In this document: positions 30,698 to 41,018 of the stretch, in pieces | Numbering within the stretch: the first letter of the stretch is position 1 | Layout of the letters: the number at the start of each line of letters is the position of its first letter | Notes under the pieces: model-generated | Databases searched by the model: none | What the model saw: only the letters and a program-made list of their open reading frames with translations | Told to the model about the DNA's origin: nothing | NCBI RefSeq assembly: GCF_001597725.1 | Contig: NZ_LUTR01000017.1 | Span: forward strand, 1 to 64,000 | Reading direction: 5' to 3' | From: Neptuniibacter marinus | Lineage (GTDB): Bacteria > Pseudomonadota > Gammaproteobacteria > Pseudomonadales > Balneatricaceae | Length of the DNA: 64,000 nucleotides | Translations under genes and position numbers: made by a program

Positions 30698-32035
30698 ATG
30701 ATTAACCATAAGCACTTTATAGTACTGGGCAATATTTTATTATTTACGCTAATGATGGCGTACCTTCCCTTTGAGGAGCCCATAGTTAAAGGCCTAAGCA
30801 TTTTGTTATTTATTGCAATTCTTTGGCTTACAGAAGCTCTGCACGTCAGTATTACCGCTTTACTCGTACCTATTTTGGCGGTAGCTCTTGACATATTTAA
30901 CGCCAAAGACGCCCTGAGTAATTTTGCTAACCCTATTATATTCTTGTTTTTAGGTGGTTTTGCGCTGGCCGCAGCACTTAACTCACAAGGCTTAGATAAA
31001 GCAATTGCCAGCAAGGTACTTCACGTTGCTAACAGCCGTTTAAGCGTCGCAGTTCTACTTATTTTTATTGTCACCGCTCTGTTATCTATGTGGATCAGTA
31101 ATACCGCAACCACCGCAATGATGTTGCCTTTAGTATTGGGTATACTTCGCCAATTAGACCCCATTAAAGAACGTAACACTTATGTATTTATGCTACTCGG
31201 TGTTGCCTATTGTGCCAGCATTGGTGGTATAGCAACACTAGTCGGTAGTCCACCCAATGCGATTGCAGCAGCACAAACAGGGCTTAACTTTATAGGCTGG
31301 ATGAAGCTCGCCGCTCCCTTGACTGTGATATTACTGCCTTTAGCGATCGTTATTTTGTACTTTGCTTTACGTCCTAACCTTAAACACCAATTTAGTGTTA
31401 AGCATGAACCTCTAGAACTCACACCTTCCCGCATTATAACGATGGGTATATTCCTATTGACTGTCTTATGCTGGATCTTTAGTGGACCACTTAATGCTTT
31501 TTTAGGTGGTCTATCTAGTTTTGATAGCCTTATCGCTATATCCGCTATTATCTTGTTGGCTTTTTGTCGTGTGGTCGAATGGAAGCAGATTGAAAAAACA
31601 ACAGATTGGAGTGTCTTACTATTGTTTGGCGGTGGCTTATGTTTAAGTGCCGTACTTAAAGCCACAGGAACAAGTGTATTTCTTGCGCATACAATCGGTG
31701 ATTTTTTACAATCTTCCAGTGCAGTAATCGCGTTATTAAGCGTTGTTGCTTTTGTCGTAATATTAACTGAATTCGCCAGTAATACGGCAAGTGCAGCCTT
31801 ACTTATACCCGTCTTTGCTGCTATTGCAGAAAGCTTGGGAATGTCACCTATTATCCTATCAACGGTTATCGCTATTTCAGCCTCTTGTGCCTTTATGCTG
31901 CCGGTTGCGACGCCGCCCAATGCAATTGTATTTGGCTCTGGTTTTATCAAACAAAGTGATATGATGCGTATAGGCATTTGGATCAATCTAGGGTGTATCG
32001 CCGTGATCACTTTATACGCTAGAATTTTCTGGTAA
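30698..32035 (+). CDS. DASS/SLC13 family anion transporter
   Basis: A 445-residue inner-membrane symporter of the divalent anion:sodium family (dicarboxylates, possibly sulfate). Both conserved SNT signatures are present, in [15 protein letters not shown] and [11 protein letters not shown]. The companion re-entrant loops are [17 protein letters not shown] and [15 protein letters not shown]. The paired PPNA loops and SNT motifs form the sodium and anion sites. It is a single gene with a promoter-like site upstream and a strong terminator after it. Confidence 0.93.
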   Translation: MINHKHFIVLGNILLFTLMMAYLPFEEPIVKGLSILLFIAILWLTEALHVSITALLVPILAVALDIFNAKDALSNFANPIIFLFLGGFALAAALNSQGLDKAIASKVLHVANSRLSVAVLLIFIVTALLSMWISNTATTAMMLPLVLGILRQLDPIKERNTYVFMLLGVAYCASIGGIATLVGSPPNAIAAAQTGLNFIGWMKLAAPLTVILLPLAIVILYFALRPNLKHQFSVKHEPLELTPSRIITMGIFLLTVLCWIFSGPLNAFLGGLSSFDSLIAISAIILLAFCRVVEWKQIEKTTDWSVLLLFGGGLCLSAVLKATGTSVFLAHTIGDFLQSSSAVIALLSVVAFVVILTEFASNTASAALLIPVFAAIAESLGMSPIILSTVIAISASCAFMLPVATPPNAIVFGSGFIKQSDMMRIGIWINLGCIAVITLYARIFW

Positions 32036-32075
32036 AGACACCCACTATTCAGCGAACAACAACAGCTGATCTTAC

Positions 32076-32124
32076 AGCCCGCATCTTGGTTTTATATTTA
32101 AACCTTGCCGCGGGCTTTTGTTTT
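32076..32124 (+). terminator. Intrinsic terminator after the DASS gene
   Basis: An outer stem AGCCCGC/GCGGGCT encloses an inner GGTTT/AAACC stem. A TTTTGTTTT tract follows. Confidence 0.75.
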
Positions 32125-32220
32125 ATATCATTAAACATTTAACAGGCTTAAAACTCAAAGAGCGACCTAAGTTAAGCATAAAAATATCAATTGACGTAAA
32201 ACATCGGTAACAAAGGAAAG

Positions 32221-34176
32221 TTATGACTTAGGCCTAGCTTTAGCCGTTCTAGATCTTGGCTTACTTTTACCCGTACTTCTACGTTTACGCTTAAAGTTAG
32301 TTGCTTCAACGGGAGGTAGATGACGTAAAGGTTCAGGTACCCCCCCCGTTTTTATCTGAGCCACAATTGTTTTAATTCTATGCTCTAACTCATCCATAAA
32401 GGGCTGATAGGCTTGATTCCTTTCCGCCATCGCCTGTAATTGATGCTCCCATTGAGCAGTCATATCGGGATATGTATATTCACGGGGCAAAGCATGTATC
32501 AAACCTCGTGCTGCAGCGGTGCTAAGGATCGACTTGCCGTTTCTTACCAATAGTTTTCTTTTGAACAGCGTTTCCATAATGCCTGCTCGCGTCGCTTCAG
32601 TACCTAGCCCATCGGTTTCTTTTAAAATTTTCTTTAACTCTTTATCCGCTACAAATCGAGCGATCCCCGTCATAGCTTGTAGTAAACTGGCTTCGGTAAA
32701 ATGCTTAGGCGGTTCGGTTTTTTTATCTTTTATCTGACCTTCACGACAAATTAACTCCGTATTTTTATCCAGCACAGGAACTATATTTCCTTCCTCCTCC
32801 TTACTGTCCTTACCTATTAATGCTTTCCAGCCCGCATCAATAAGAACACGCCCTTTCGCAATAAAACATCCACCGGCTATATCAAATACCAACTTAGAAT
32901 CCGCATAGAGCGCAGCGGGATAAAACTGCATAATATATTGTCGTGCTATCTGCTGATAAATATTCCGCTCATAACTTGATAAACTACTTAGCGATTGTTT
33001 TTTAGGTGTCGGAATAATCGCATGATGGGCATCTACTTTTTTGTCATTCCACGCCTTAGATTTAAGGTGTCGATCAGCCTTATTGATAGCGGTACTCAAT
33101 GTTTGTTCATTAGCCGCTATGGCATCCAGAACAGCGCCGGACTGTTTGTAATGATCATTAGGTAAATAACGGCTATCAGAGCGAGGGTAGGTAATTAGCT
33201 TGTGTTTTTCATACAGCGACTGACAAGTATCTAAGACCTGTTGAGCACTCATACCAAAACGTTTTGATGCATCGATCTGCAGTGCCGATAAAGAGTAAGG
33301 TAATGGCGGCGCTTGTTTGCTTTGCTTTTGCTCTGAAGTAACAACCTGCGCCGGTTGACCCACAATACGTGAAGCAACATTCTCCACAAGCTTTCGGTTT
33401 ATAACTCTTCCTTCTTCATCTTGCCAAGGCTGACAAGCCTCACTCGGCTGCCAACGTGCATAAATTTCCAGCAAAGGATTTTGCTGATAAGGGATAATGG
33501 CATCCAGTGTATAAAAATCTTTAGGGATAAAGTTTTCTATTTCTTCATCACGGCGCACAACCAAACCCACCAGAGGCGACTGAACACGGCCAACAGACAA
33601 CACCCCTTTATAACCCGCTTTTTGTCCAAGTAGTGTATAGCCTCTAGACATATTCATTCCATACAACCAATCAGCTCTTGAACGTGCTAAGGCTGAAACC
33701 GATAGAGGAATAAACTCTTTGTTACTTCGCATTTGATGTAAAGCGGTTTTCACTGCGGGTAGATTCAAATCATTGATTAATAATCGTTGGATACGTTCTT
33801 TTTTAGTTTTACTGACTTTGCAGTAATCAATAACTTCATCCACTAATAACTGCCCCTCACGATCAGGGTCACCGGCATGTACTATAGAATCAAACTCTTT
33901 CAGCAGCTTGCGTATAACAGACAGTTGTTTTCCAGCGGATTTACGGGGCTTCAGTCGCCATTGTTGAGGGATAATCGGTAGATCTTCTAGTGACCAGCGT
34001 TTATATTTTTCATCATATGCATCAGGTTCAACCTGCTCAAGCAGATGACCTATACACCAAGTGACAGTATCGCCATTGGCTGCCCGAATACACCCCTCCT
34101 CTTTTTTATGGGGTTTTGGCAGTGCATCAGCGATCGCTCGCCCTAAACTGGGTTTTTCGGCTATATATAAAATCAT
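32221..34176 (-). CDS. topB: DNA topoisomerase III
   Basis: A type IA topoisomerase of 651 residues that decatenates DNA and resolves recombination intermediates with RecQ. The Toprim domain is at the N-terminus (MILYIAEKPSLGRAIADALP, with acidic HAGDPDREGQ). The catalytic Tyr lies near residue 330 in LITYPRSDSRYLP. The tail is a Lys/Arg-rich DNA-binding stretch (FKRKRRSTGKSKPRSRTAKA). It is transcribed leftward after srkA with a 73-bp gap, so it may share its transcript. Confidence 0.96.
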   Translation of the reverse strand: MILYIAEKPSLGRAIADALPKPHKKEEGCIRAANGDTVTWCIGHLLEQVEPDAYDEKYKRWSLEDLPIIPQQWRLKPRKSAGKQLSVIRKLLKEFDSIVHAGDPDREGQLLVDEVIDYCKVSKTKKERIQRLLINDLNLPAVKTALHQMRSNKEFIPLSVSALARSRADWLYGMNMSRGYTLLGQKAGYKGVLSVGRVQSPLVGLVVRRDEEIENFIPKDFYTLDAIIPYQQNPLLEIYARWQPSEACQPWQDEEGRVINRKLVENVASRIVGQPAQVVTSEQKQSKQAPPLPYSLSALQIDASKRFGMSAQQVLDTCQSLYEKHKLITYPRSDSRYLPNDHYKQSGAVLDAIAANEQTLSTAINKADRHLKSKAWNDKKVDAHHAIIPTPKKQSLSSLSSYERNIYQQIARQYIMQFYPAALYADSKLVFDIAGGCFIAKGRVLIDAGWKALIGKDSKEEEGNIVPVLDKNTELICREGQIKDKKTEPPKHFTEASLLQAMTGIARFVADKELKKILKETDGLGTEATRAGIMETLFKRKLLVRNGKSILSTAAARGLIHALPREYTYPDMTAQWEHQLQAMAERNQAYQPFMDELEHRIKTIVAQIKTGGVPEPLRHLPPVEATNFKRKRRSTGKSKPRSRTAKARPKS

Positions 34177-34249
34177 GGAAATAAACTGTATATAAAAACA
34201 GTACTTAACGGTATAGGAATTTAAGCCTGTAATCCAGAAAAAACCAACA

Positions 34250-35257
34250 CTAAATCATTTTTAAAGGCGCTTGATCAAGAATGGCCATCTGCTCTCTTAA
34301 CTCTAAAATATGCTCGCCCCAATAGCGGCTAGTATTAAACCAGTTAAAGCTATGTGGAAATGCGGGATCTTCCCAGCGCTTAGCTAACCAAGCGCTATAG
34401 TGCATAATTCTCAAACTCCGTAAGACCTCAATTAAACGAAGCTCTGTAGTTCTAAAATCATTAAATTCATTATACCCATCAACGATTTCGGAGAGTTGTG
34501 CCGTTTGCTCATGGCGGTCCCCTGATAACAGCATCCAAATATCCTGCATGGCCGGAGCCATACGCGCGTCATCGAAATCAACAAAATGAGGGGCATCATC
34601 TCGCCACAACATATTGCCAGAGTGACAGTCGCCGTGAACACGAATCTTCTTTATCTCGCCACACTGTTGAGTGATCTCATCAATCGCTTGTAACAGGTCA
34701 GCAGAGACCGATGTATAAGCCGCTTTAAGATCCAAGGGAATAAAGTGCTCTGAGACAAACGCTACACTCTCATAACCAAAATTTTGCGTAGTAATTTCGG
34801 GGCGGTGAGTAAAAGGTTTAACCTCACCAACACGGTGCATTCGGCCCAGCAATCGACCTAATACAAACAGGTTATCCATATTATCAAGTTCAGGCGCATG
34901 TCCACCCTTTCGAGGAAAAAGTGAAAACATAAACCCTTGATAATCAAACAGTGTATTACCTTCCTCATTTTTTAAAGGGGTAACAATTGGGAGTTCATGT
35001 TCGGCCAATTCAAACGAAAATTCGTGCTCTTCCAAAATCTGCTCTCGGCTCCAACGGTTGGGCCGATAAAACTTCGCAATCAGCGGCTCTTTATCTTCAA
35101 TACCTACCTGATAAACACGATTTTCATAGCTATTTAATGGAAAGGTCCGACCATCACACCAAAACCCTTGCGTCTCAACAGCATCCATCAAAAATGAGGG
35201 TGTTAAGCGTTCAAAGGGATGGGTCTTATCATGCTCAGGCATTTTATCTTCAGACAT
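34250..35257 (-). CDS. srkA: Stress response kinase SrkA (YihE/RdoA)
   Basis: A 335-residue aminoglycoside-phosphotransferase-fold protein kinase. In E. coli it counters programmed cell death and envelope stress under Cpx control. Family blocks are evident: LNSYENRVYQVG, FYRPNRWSREQILEEHEF, the catalytic HGDCHSGNMLW and the metal-binding FVDFDDARMAPA. AGGAATAG precedes the ATG. The dsbA gene that follows it in E. coli is absent, and here topB is next. Confidence 0.94.
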   Translation of the reverse strand: MSEDKMPEHDKTHPFERLTPSFLMDAVETQGFWCDGRTFPLNSYENRVYQVGIEDKEPLIAKFYRPNRWSREQILEEHEFSFELAEHELPIVTPLKNEEGNTLFDYQGFMFSLFPRKGGHAPELDNMDNLFVLGRLLGRMHRVGEVKPFTHRPEITTQNFGYESVAFVSEHFIPLDLKAAYTSVSADLLQAIDEITQQCGEIKKIRVHGDCHSGNMLWRDDAPHFVDFDDARMAPAMQDIWMLLSGDRHEQTAQLSEIVDGYNEFNDFRTTELRLIEVLRSLRIMHYSAWLAKRWEDPAFPHSFNWFNTSRYWGEHILELREQMAILDQAPLKMI

Positions 35258-35437
35258 TCTATTCCTAGCTATAAATTACAGTATGGCTGGAGATTACGTT
35301 TAAGCGTTAGCCGCTGCAAGCCATTAAAGGGCTATTTTTTAATACAATTTACAACATTAAAAACGATTAAATGCAGGCGCTATGATCAGTTTTTGATATA
35401 GTTTCGCAACATCTATATTTTGTATTAAGAGATTGTT

Positions 35438-35995
35438 ATGGCAGGTTCACTGAAAGATCAATTACTAAACATCGGCCTCGTTGATCAGAAGAAAGCGAAA
35501 AAAGCCGATTCAGACAAGAAGAAACAGAAAAAACAGGCTAATAAAGCGCGGAAATCCGGCCAAGCAGTCATCGACGAACAAGCGATTAAACAACAAGCAC
35601 TCGAGCAGCAGCGTAAAGAGAAACAAGAGCGTGACCGCCTACTCAATCTACAGCGCGATGAGGAGCGCCAGAACCGAGAGATTGAAGCGCAATGCCGACA
35701 AATGATCATGCAGCAGCAGATCAATATTCCAGACAATGCTGAGCTCACATACAACTTTGTCTACGATAAAAAAGTTAAAACAATGTACGTTACCAGCGAC
35801 TTACAGACACAGTTGATACGTGGCCAAGTAGCCATTGCTACACTCGATGAAAAGTTTTACTTAATCCCCGATAAGTTCGCAGAAAAGATTGAACAACGTA
35901 TACCTGATTACGTTATTCGCGTTCAACCTGAAGAAGAACCGGATGAAGATGACCCTTACGCCGATTATAAGATCCCTGATGACCTTATGTGGTAG
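35438..35995 (+). CDS. DUF2058 protein (YaiL-like)
   Basis: A 185-residue soluble protein. The first half is a highly charged, Lys/Gln/Arg-rich probable coiled coil (QKKAKKADSDKKKQKKQANK through RKEKQERDRLLNLQRDEERQ). The second half is the compact DUF2058 core (AELTYNFVYDKKVKTMYVT, RGQVAIATLDEKFYLIPDKF) with an acidic end. It is sometimes annotated as a nucleoprotein or polynucleotide-associated enzyme, but I know of no firm function. It is a monocistronic gene divergent from srkA. Confidence 0.92.
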   Translation: MAGSLKDQLLNIGLVDQKKAKKADSDKKKQKKQANKARKSGQAVIDEQAIKQQALEQQRKEKQERDRLLNLQRDEERQNREIEAQCRQMIMQQQINIPDNAELTYNFVYDKKVKTMYVTSDLQTQLIRGQVAIATLDEKFYLIPDKFAEKIEQRIPDYVIRVQPEEEPDEDDPYADYKIPDDLMW

Positions 35996-36288
35996 TCGAA
36001 CTAGGAATTGAAAGACCTTTCGCACGGGCGCTGGCTATAGATATAAGTAGCGCCCTACTGAATAGCGATTAAACTCAGGTCAAAGCTTAATCCCTAACAG
36101 AACATGAAAGAAATTCTTTACCTTGTCCGTAATCAAATCATTTTATACGGCCTAACAACTAAATGAATAAGGTAAAAACTGTTTTATTATCTGGCCAATA
36201 GCTGAAAGTGGGTATAACCATCCCATTGACTAAAGCCAATAAGAACCCTTTTATCTGATGAAAGAATTTCATACATTAGTGTTTACAT
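35996..36288. other. Gap before the sigma28 promoter, with an unpaired-tail hairpin
   Basis: No gene is seen. A perfect 7-bp inverted repeat GGGCGCT/AGCGCCC with a 16-nt loop lies at 36026-36055, just after the DUF2058 stop. It lacks a T tract, so it may act as a 3' stability hairpin, not an intrinsic terminator. Confidence 0.45.
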
Positions 36289-36315
36289 TAAAGCAAAGTG
36301 CATATCTGTCGATAA
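36289..36315 (+). promoter_or_regulatory. Near-consensus sigma28 (FliA) promoter
   Basis: TAAA at 36289-36292 and GTCGATAA at 36308-36315 are separated by exactly 15 nt. The FliA consensus is TAAA-N15-GCCGATAA, so only one base of the -10 differs. It lies about 75 bp upstream of the GTG start of the DUF5610 gene. A sigma70-like TATAAT also occurs at 36328-36333 but has no good -35. Confidence 0.65.
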
Positions 36316-36390
36316 CCCATTTATCGCTATAATATGGAAATACAAAATCGGGATCATAAGGGTCCTTTTTTGTCTGTGGAGGAATTACCC

Positions 36391-37545
36391 GTGCAAGTTT
36401 TATTAAGCAGCCAAGCAGCCTATTCTCAGGTTCGCCAAGAAACATTGGTAACCGGTGGGTTTGCAGATGGTAAAGACAGCAGTGGTCGTTCTGCATCTGC
36501 GGCAGATAAGTTAGTCGCCAAACTAGCAGAAAATATTCCTGGAATGAGCTTATCTGAGATGAAAGGTCTCGATGCAAATGATTACTCTCCAGAAAAAGTA
36601 GCTTCTCGGATTTCCGATTTTGTTGCCCAAGGGTTAGAGCAAGCTCGTTCTCGCGGCGCTTCTGACGCTGATCTCGATCGCATGTACCAAGCAGCTGTAT
36701 CGGGTGTTGAGAAAGGCTTTAAAGAAGCCACGGAGATACTAGAAAAGCTGAATATGCTCACCGAAGATACATCCGCCACTATAGATCAAACTAAAGACCT
36801 CACCTTTGACGCACTAGCCGCAATTGCACCAACAGCAAGCACTGAAGACGTGGCAGCAACAAGCAGCCAAACATCTATCTCTGCCGCTGAGCGTTATTCC
36901 AAAGCAGAATCCTTCTCTATGGAAGTGATGACCCAAGAAGGCGACAAGGTCTCAATCTACTTTGATAGTGAAGCCAGCATTACAGCGTCCCTTGGTGCAT
37001 ATACTGATGGTGAAACCAGTGCCGTCTCTTATGGTATTGACCGTAACGCCAGCAGTAACTTTAGCTTTAGTGTAGAAGGCGATCTTAATGAAGAAGAGTT
37101 AGACGCCCTCACCTCCTTAATTCAAGACATTAATCTGATTGCAGAAGATTTCTACAGCGGTGATGTTCAGGATGCTTTTAATCAAGCGGCCGAATTAGAA
37201 ATGGACAAATCCCAATTAATGAACTTGAATGTAACTATGACTCAGTCAACGAGTTACTCTGCAGTAGCCGCTTATGAGCAAGTTCAGCAGTATGATAATC
37301 CGCTCGGCGATAACGGGCGTCACTTAGGTGGCATGATGCAAAACATGGAGAACTTCATGAATAATCCAGCACTTGGATTCTTAGAAGATAGCTCTTTATT
37401 TGGCGCCAGCTTATTAGAAAATTTGATCCAAGAAGATATACGTTACAAAGATGCGGATGAAGAATCCCAGAGTAAACTAGATAATAACGTTGGTTTATTG
37501 CAAAGCATTATGGCTCAGTTTTCTCAGGAAAATGCAGACGATTAA
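36391..37545 (+). CDS. DUF5610 domain protein, probable flagellar-regulon member
   Basis: A 384-residue protein of unknown function. The GTG start at 36391 has a strong GGAGG eight bases upstream. An ATG 57 bases earlier has none. After a Ser/Gly-rich N-terminus, residues ~75-150 form the helical DUF5610 block (EKVASRISDFVAQGLEQARS, SGVEKGFKEATEILEKL). Residues ~180-300 are a beta-rich region (FSMEVMTQEGDKVSIYFDSE, FSFSVEGDLNEEELD). The tail is acidic and helical. No signal peptide or membrane helix is visible. A FliA-type promoter upstream suggests expression with late flagellar genes. It is monocistronic and terminated. Confidence 0.85.
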   Translation: MQVLLSSQAAYSQVRQETLVTGGFADGKDSSGRSASAADKLVAKLAENIPGMSLSEMKGLDANDYSPEKVASRISDFVAQGLEQARSRGASDADLDRMYQAAVSGVEKGFKEATEILEKLNMLTEDTSATIDQTKDLTFDALAAIAPTASTEDVAATSSQTSISAAERYSKAESFSMEVMTQEGDKVSIYFDSEASITASLGAYTDGETSAVSYGIDRNASSNFSFSVEGDLNEEELDALTSLIQDINLIAEDFYSGDVQDAFNQAAELEMDKSQLMNLNVTMTQSTSYSAVAAYEQVQQYDNPLGDNGRHLGGMMQNMENFMNNPALGFLEDSSLFGASLLENLIQEDIRYKDADEESQSKLDNNVGLLQSIMAQFSQENADD

Positions 37546-37572
37546 CCCCCTTCTTAATCGCTGCAATATACG

Positions 37573-37604
37573 TAAAACCGGCCTTTTAATGGCCGGTTTT
37601 TTTT
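37573..37604. terminator. Intrinsic terminator after the DUF5610 gene
   Basis: The stem AAAACCGGCC/GGCCGGTTTT has a 7-nt loop and is followed by further T residues, making a strong terminator. Confidence 0.92.
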
Positions 37605-37684
37605 ATGCCGCTCAATCGCTCCCATATAAAGACAAGGGCTGATATGATCAGCCCTATAATTCATCATCATTTGATCATGTATCC

Positions 37685-39451
37685 ATGAGCTCTCCCTTTA
37701 CACTGCGCCCTTATCAACAAGATGCTGTAGACGCCACTCTACAACACTTCCGTAAAACGGAGGATGCAGCCGTCATTGTGCTGCCCACTGGCGCAGGAAA
37801 GAGCTTAGTCATAGCAGAGCTGGCCAAACTCGCAAAACGAAAAATATTGGTCTTAGCCCATGTAAAAGAACTAGTTGAGCAAAACCACGCTAAGTATGAA
37901 AGCTACGGGCTCAAAGGCGGAATATTCTCCGCAGGTTTAAAGCGCAAACAAAATGATTTTCAAGTTACCTTTGCCAGTATCCAGTCCGTATCAGCTAATC
38001 TTGACCGTTTCTCAGCAGAATACTCACTGCTGATTATTGATGAATGCCACCGCCTAAATGATGATGACGACAGCCAATACGGCAAGATTATCAGCCAACT
38101 CCGTTCACTCAACCCACAGCTAAAAGTACTCGGGCTAACCGCTACACCTTACCGGCTAGGCATGGGATGGATCTATCAATACCATCACCGTGGTTTTGCT
38201 CGTAGTAGCGATCCAAAACCCTTTAAATACTGTATTTACGAACTTCCCTTAAGTTATATGGTTCGTAACGGCTATCTAACTGAGCCTAAATGTATTGATG
38301 CCAGCATTACCCAATATGACTTCTCCGCATTAAAGCAAAACCGTTTTGGCGAATATGCAGAAGCAGAAGTAAACCAATTACTAGGCAAACATCCCCGCGT
38401 AACACAAACGATTATTGAACAAGTCAAAGCATTGTCTCAAACCCGTCAAGGTGTCATGGTATTCGCTGCTACCGTAAAACATGCACAAGAGATCTGCGGC
38501 TACCTCCCAGTAGATCAAACCGCCTTAATTACTGGTGCGACTGACAACAAAGAGCGCGATCAACTCATACAAAGCTTTAAGCAGAAAAAACTGAAATTTC
38601 TGGTTAATGTCTCTGTACTTACGACAGGTTTTGATGCGCCCCACGTAGACTTTATTGCCATCCTACGCCCAACCCAATCGGTAAGTTTGTATCAGCAAAT
38701 TGTTGGCCGTGGTCTTCGCCTTGCAGAGGGGAAAACTGACTGCCTGGTCATTGACTATGCCGGCAACCACTTTAACCTGCATCACCCTGAAGTGGGGGAA
38801 AAGAAACCCAACCCTGATACTGATCCAGTACAAGTCTTTTGCCCTAGCTGTGGCTTTGCCAATATATTCTGGGGGAAAACGGATGATGAAGGGAACGTGA
38901 TCGAACATTACGGTCGTCGCTGTCAAGGTTTACTAGATTTCGACCCTACAGATAAGCAAGAGCTAAAACAGCAACCACAACAGTGTGATTACCGTTTTAG
39001 ATTTAAGGAATGCCCTCACTGTAACGCCGAAAACGACATCGCTGCACGCAACTGCCATAAATGCAAAATGGCGATTATCGATCCCGATGACCAGTTAAAA
39101 AACGCCTTAAAACTAAAAGATGCAATGGTTATTCGCTGTTCAGGCATGGAACTCAGCAGCGTACAAGATCGCTTAAAAGTCACCTACTATGGAGAGGATG
39201 GCGAAGAACTGAGCGAATCTTTTGATTTTTCTAAACACAGCCAGACAGCTGTATTTAACAATCTATTTGGCAAACGCATCGCTAATGCGCAAGCCCCTAA
39301 AACCCTGAACAACATTTCCGAAGTACTCGCCATCAAGTCACTTCTTACGGCCCCAGACTTCGTCATCGCCCGTAAGCAAAAACACTACTGGCGCGTTCAA
39401 GAACGGATCTTCGATTACGAAGGTAAATACCGTAAAGCCAATCAACTTTAA
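37685..39451 (+). CDS. radD: RadD (YejH) superfamily 2 DNA helicase
   Basis: An ATP-dependent helicase-like protein of 588 residues, involved with RecA in DNA repair and in resolving recombination intermediates in E. coli. Motifs are FTLRPYQQDAV (Q motif), Walker A LPTGAGKS at ~33-40, DECH near 119-122, GLTATPYRLG (motif III), and VGRGLRLAEGKTD (motif VI). A C-terminal zinc finger is seen in FCPSCGFANIFWGKT and CPHCNAENDIAARNCHKC. Similarity to E. coli RadD runs end to end. Confidence 0.96.
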   Translation: MSSPFTLRPYQQDAVDATLQHFRKTEDAAVIVLPTGAGKSLVIAELAKLAKRKILVLAHVKELVEQNHAKYESYGLKGGIFSAGLKRKQNDFQVTFASIQSVSANLDRFSAEYSLLIIDECHRLNDDDDSQYGKIISQLRSLNPQLKVLGLTATPYRLGMGWIYQYHHRGFARSSDPKPFKYCIYELPLSYMVRNGYLTEPKCIDASITQYDFSALKQNRFGEYAEAEVNQLLGKHPRVTQTIIEQVKALSQTRQGVMVFAATVKHAQEICGYLPVDQTALITGATDNKERDQLIQSFKQKKLKFLVNVSVLTTGFDAPHVDFIAILRPTQSVSLYQQIVGRGLRLAEGKTDCLVIDYAGNHFNLHHPEVGEKKPNPDTDPVQVFCPSCGFANIFWGKTDDEGNVIEHYGRRCQGLLDFDPTDKQELKQQPQQCDYRFRFKECPHCNAENDIAARNCHKCKMAIIDPDDQLKNALKLKDAMVIRCSGMELSSVQDRLKVTYYGEDGEELSESFDFSKHSQTAVFNNLFGKRIANAQAPKTLNNISEVLAIKSLLTAPDFVIARKQKHYWRVQERIFDYEGKYRKANQL

Positions 39452-39526
39452 GTAGAAGGCCCACCTCCGAAATTTTTCCTACTTCAACCGTTCCAAGATT
39501 AATCATTTACATCGAACTGAATATCA

Positions 39527-40321
39527 TTACAACAGCGCAGGCATCCGTTCGACTCTGATATCCATACGCAGTAGATCCACTGGATCACCAAATTGGCTAT
39601 ATATCGCCACATCAGCAGCATCTCGACCGTAGGCGATCGCAACACGTCCACCATATCGGCTATTCTGAGTCGGATCGAATGCATACCAGCGCCCTCCGAC
39701 ATAAGCCTCAAACCAAGCATGAAGATCCATAGGTTCAAGCCCTTCAAGATAACCAACAACCATTCGAGCAGGGATCGACAGAGAACGACAACAGGCTATA
39801 CCTAGATGGGCCATATCCCGGCAAACCGCCTCTGATTTTTCATTAACTTCACAGGCACTAATGATCTGCTGACCACTTCCAGGAGAGTAGCGCAGTGTTT
39901 GGCGAATATAATCAATAATTGCTGTGCACTGATCATATCCAGGCGCGACACCAACAACGAGTGATTGTGCTAATTGAGTGAAACGATCAGACTCACAAAA
40001 ACGGCTCGGTAACAGAAATGGAAGTGTATCTTCAGGTAAATTTTGCACTTCAATAAACGGTGCCCCCGGCGCTACATCAAAGGCATCTGCACATTCGATA
40101 TTAACCGATGTGTAAACTGAAAAAGGTCCAGCAGGTGCCACCACCCGTTGACATAAATTACCAAATGGATCGGTGAACTCGACCGCCATAACGCTAGGTG
40201 AAAACTCATACTGCTCACGGGCTACCCACTGCTGCTGCCCACTACGAGGGCGAAGCATTAATAAAAATGGCGTAGCTACAGGGATATTGAAGTCAAGAAC
40301 ACAAGAAGCATGTAGCCACAT
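39527..40321 (-). CDS. Transglutaminase-like protease family protein
   Basis: A 264-residue cytoplasmic protein. The N-terminal ~100 residues are a beta sandwich ([20 protein letters not shown]) typical of bacterial transglutaminase-like proteins. The papain-like core follows with the catalytic triad Cys ([11 protein letters not shown]), His ([10 protein letters not shown]) and Asp (YAFDPTQN). It has no signal peptide. Members of this group often sit with alpha-E/ATP-grasp peptide-modifying genes, but none is next to it here. Substrate unknown. Confidence 0.9.
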   Translation of the reverse strand: MWLHASCVLDFNIPVATPFLLMLRPRSGQQQWVAREQYEFSPSVMAVEFTDPFGNLCQRVVAPAGPFSVYTSVNIECADAFDVAPGAPFIEVQNLPEDTLPFLLPSRFCESDRFTQLAQSLVVGVAPGYDQCTAIIDYIRQTLRYSPGSGQQIISACEVNEKSEAVCRDMAHLGIACCRSLSIPARMVVGYLEGLEPMDLHAWFEAYVGGRWYAFDPTQNSRYGGRVAIAYGRDAADVAIYSQFGDPVDLLRMDIRVERMPALL

Positions 40322-40581
40322 AAGAACATCCTAATTAATTTAAGCCAAAGGAATTCTATACTCTAAACTACTCACAACGGCACAACCCTATTAGGCATCG
40401 TCCTTCGTTCTTTACGTACTCAGTTAATCTAGCACGTCACCTCCACTGCCGCTAGCACTATGAGTTAGAAGTATGATTAAGCTTAGAATAGATTATATAT
40501 AAGCAAATAGAGCAGCTGACTATAGAGGGATGAGCAAGTGTTAGTTTAAGCCGAGAATAAACTCCCCTCTTTATTCTGCTC

Positions 40582-40836
40582 TTACAGTGTAAAACCTATA
40601 TAGAAAAGTAAGGCTCCCATATAGATTGAGAGTGCGGAAACGCCATCTTGGGAGAGATCCCTTGAGACTATATCACCCGTCCCTTTTACTATACCGATAA
40701 TCACAAGTCCGATCCCGCCCGTAAAGCGATAATTATTTAAATTCACATGGCCTTGCTCATCCGTTATAAAACGTAAGTAACTAAATAACAGTAAAGCACT
40801 TCCCACTATAAATATAATTACTCGAAAGTTTTCCAT
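40582..40836 (-). CDS. Small two/three-helix membrane protein
   Basis: An 84-residue protein of unknown function. From the ATG at 40836, which has AGGA at good spacing, the first membrane helix is VIIFIVGSALLLFSYLRF. A short polar loop (TDEQGHVNLNNY) follows, then GGIGLVIIGIVKG, and a final helix YMGALLFYIGFTL at the C-terminus. An in-frame start 39 bases upstream would prepend acidic residues and lacks a ribosome site. It stands alone between a transglutaminase and a flavin reductase. Confidence 0.72.
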   Translation of the reverse strand: MENFRVIIFIVGSALLLFSYLRFITDEQGHVNLNNYRFTGGIGLVIIGIVKGTGDIVSRDLSQDGVSALSIYMGALLFYIGFTL

Positions 40837-41018
40837 CGCTAATCCTGCATCAAAAAAATCATACTCTGCCCTCAATAGTCATCATAGCGATAACAAACTG
40901 GATCTATTTACTTCACTTACTCCTCAGGTCAGTAGCACCAGCATGTTGCTTATCGTACGCCCACTCTCTTTACCAATGGCTATCAAAAACCGATCCAATC
41001 TATCCTGTGCCAAGCTGA

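Noticed and set aside
31207-32010. 267-codon minus-strand frame within the DASS gene
   Set aside because: It is a shadow of a gene with clear SNT and PPNA transporter motifs on the plus strand.
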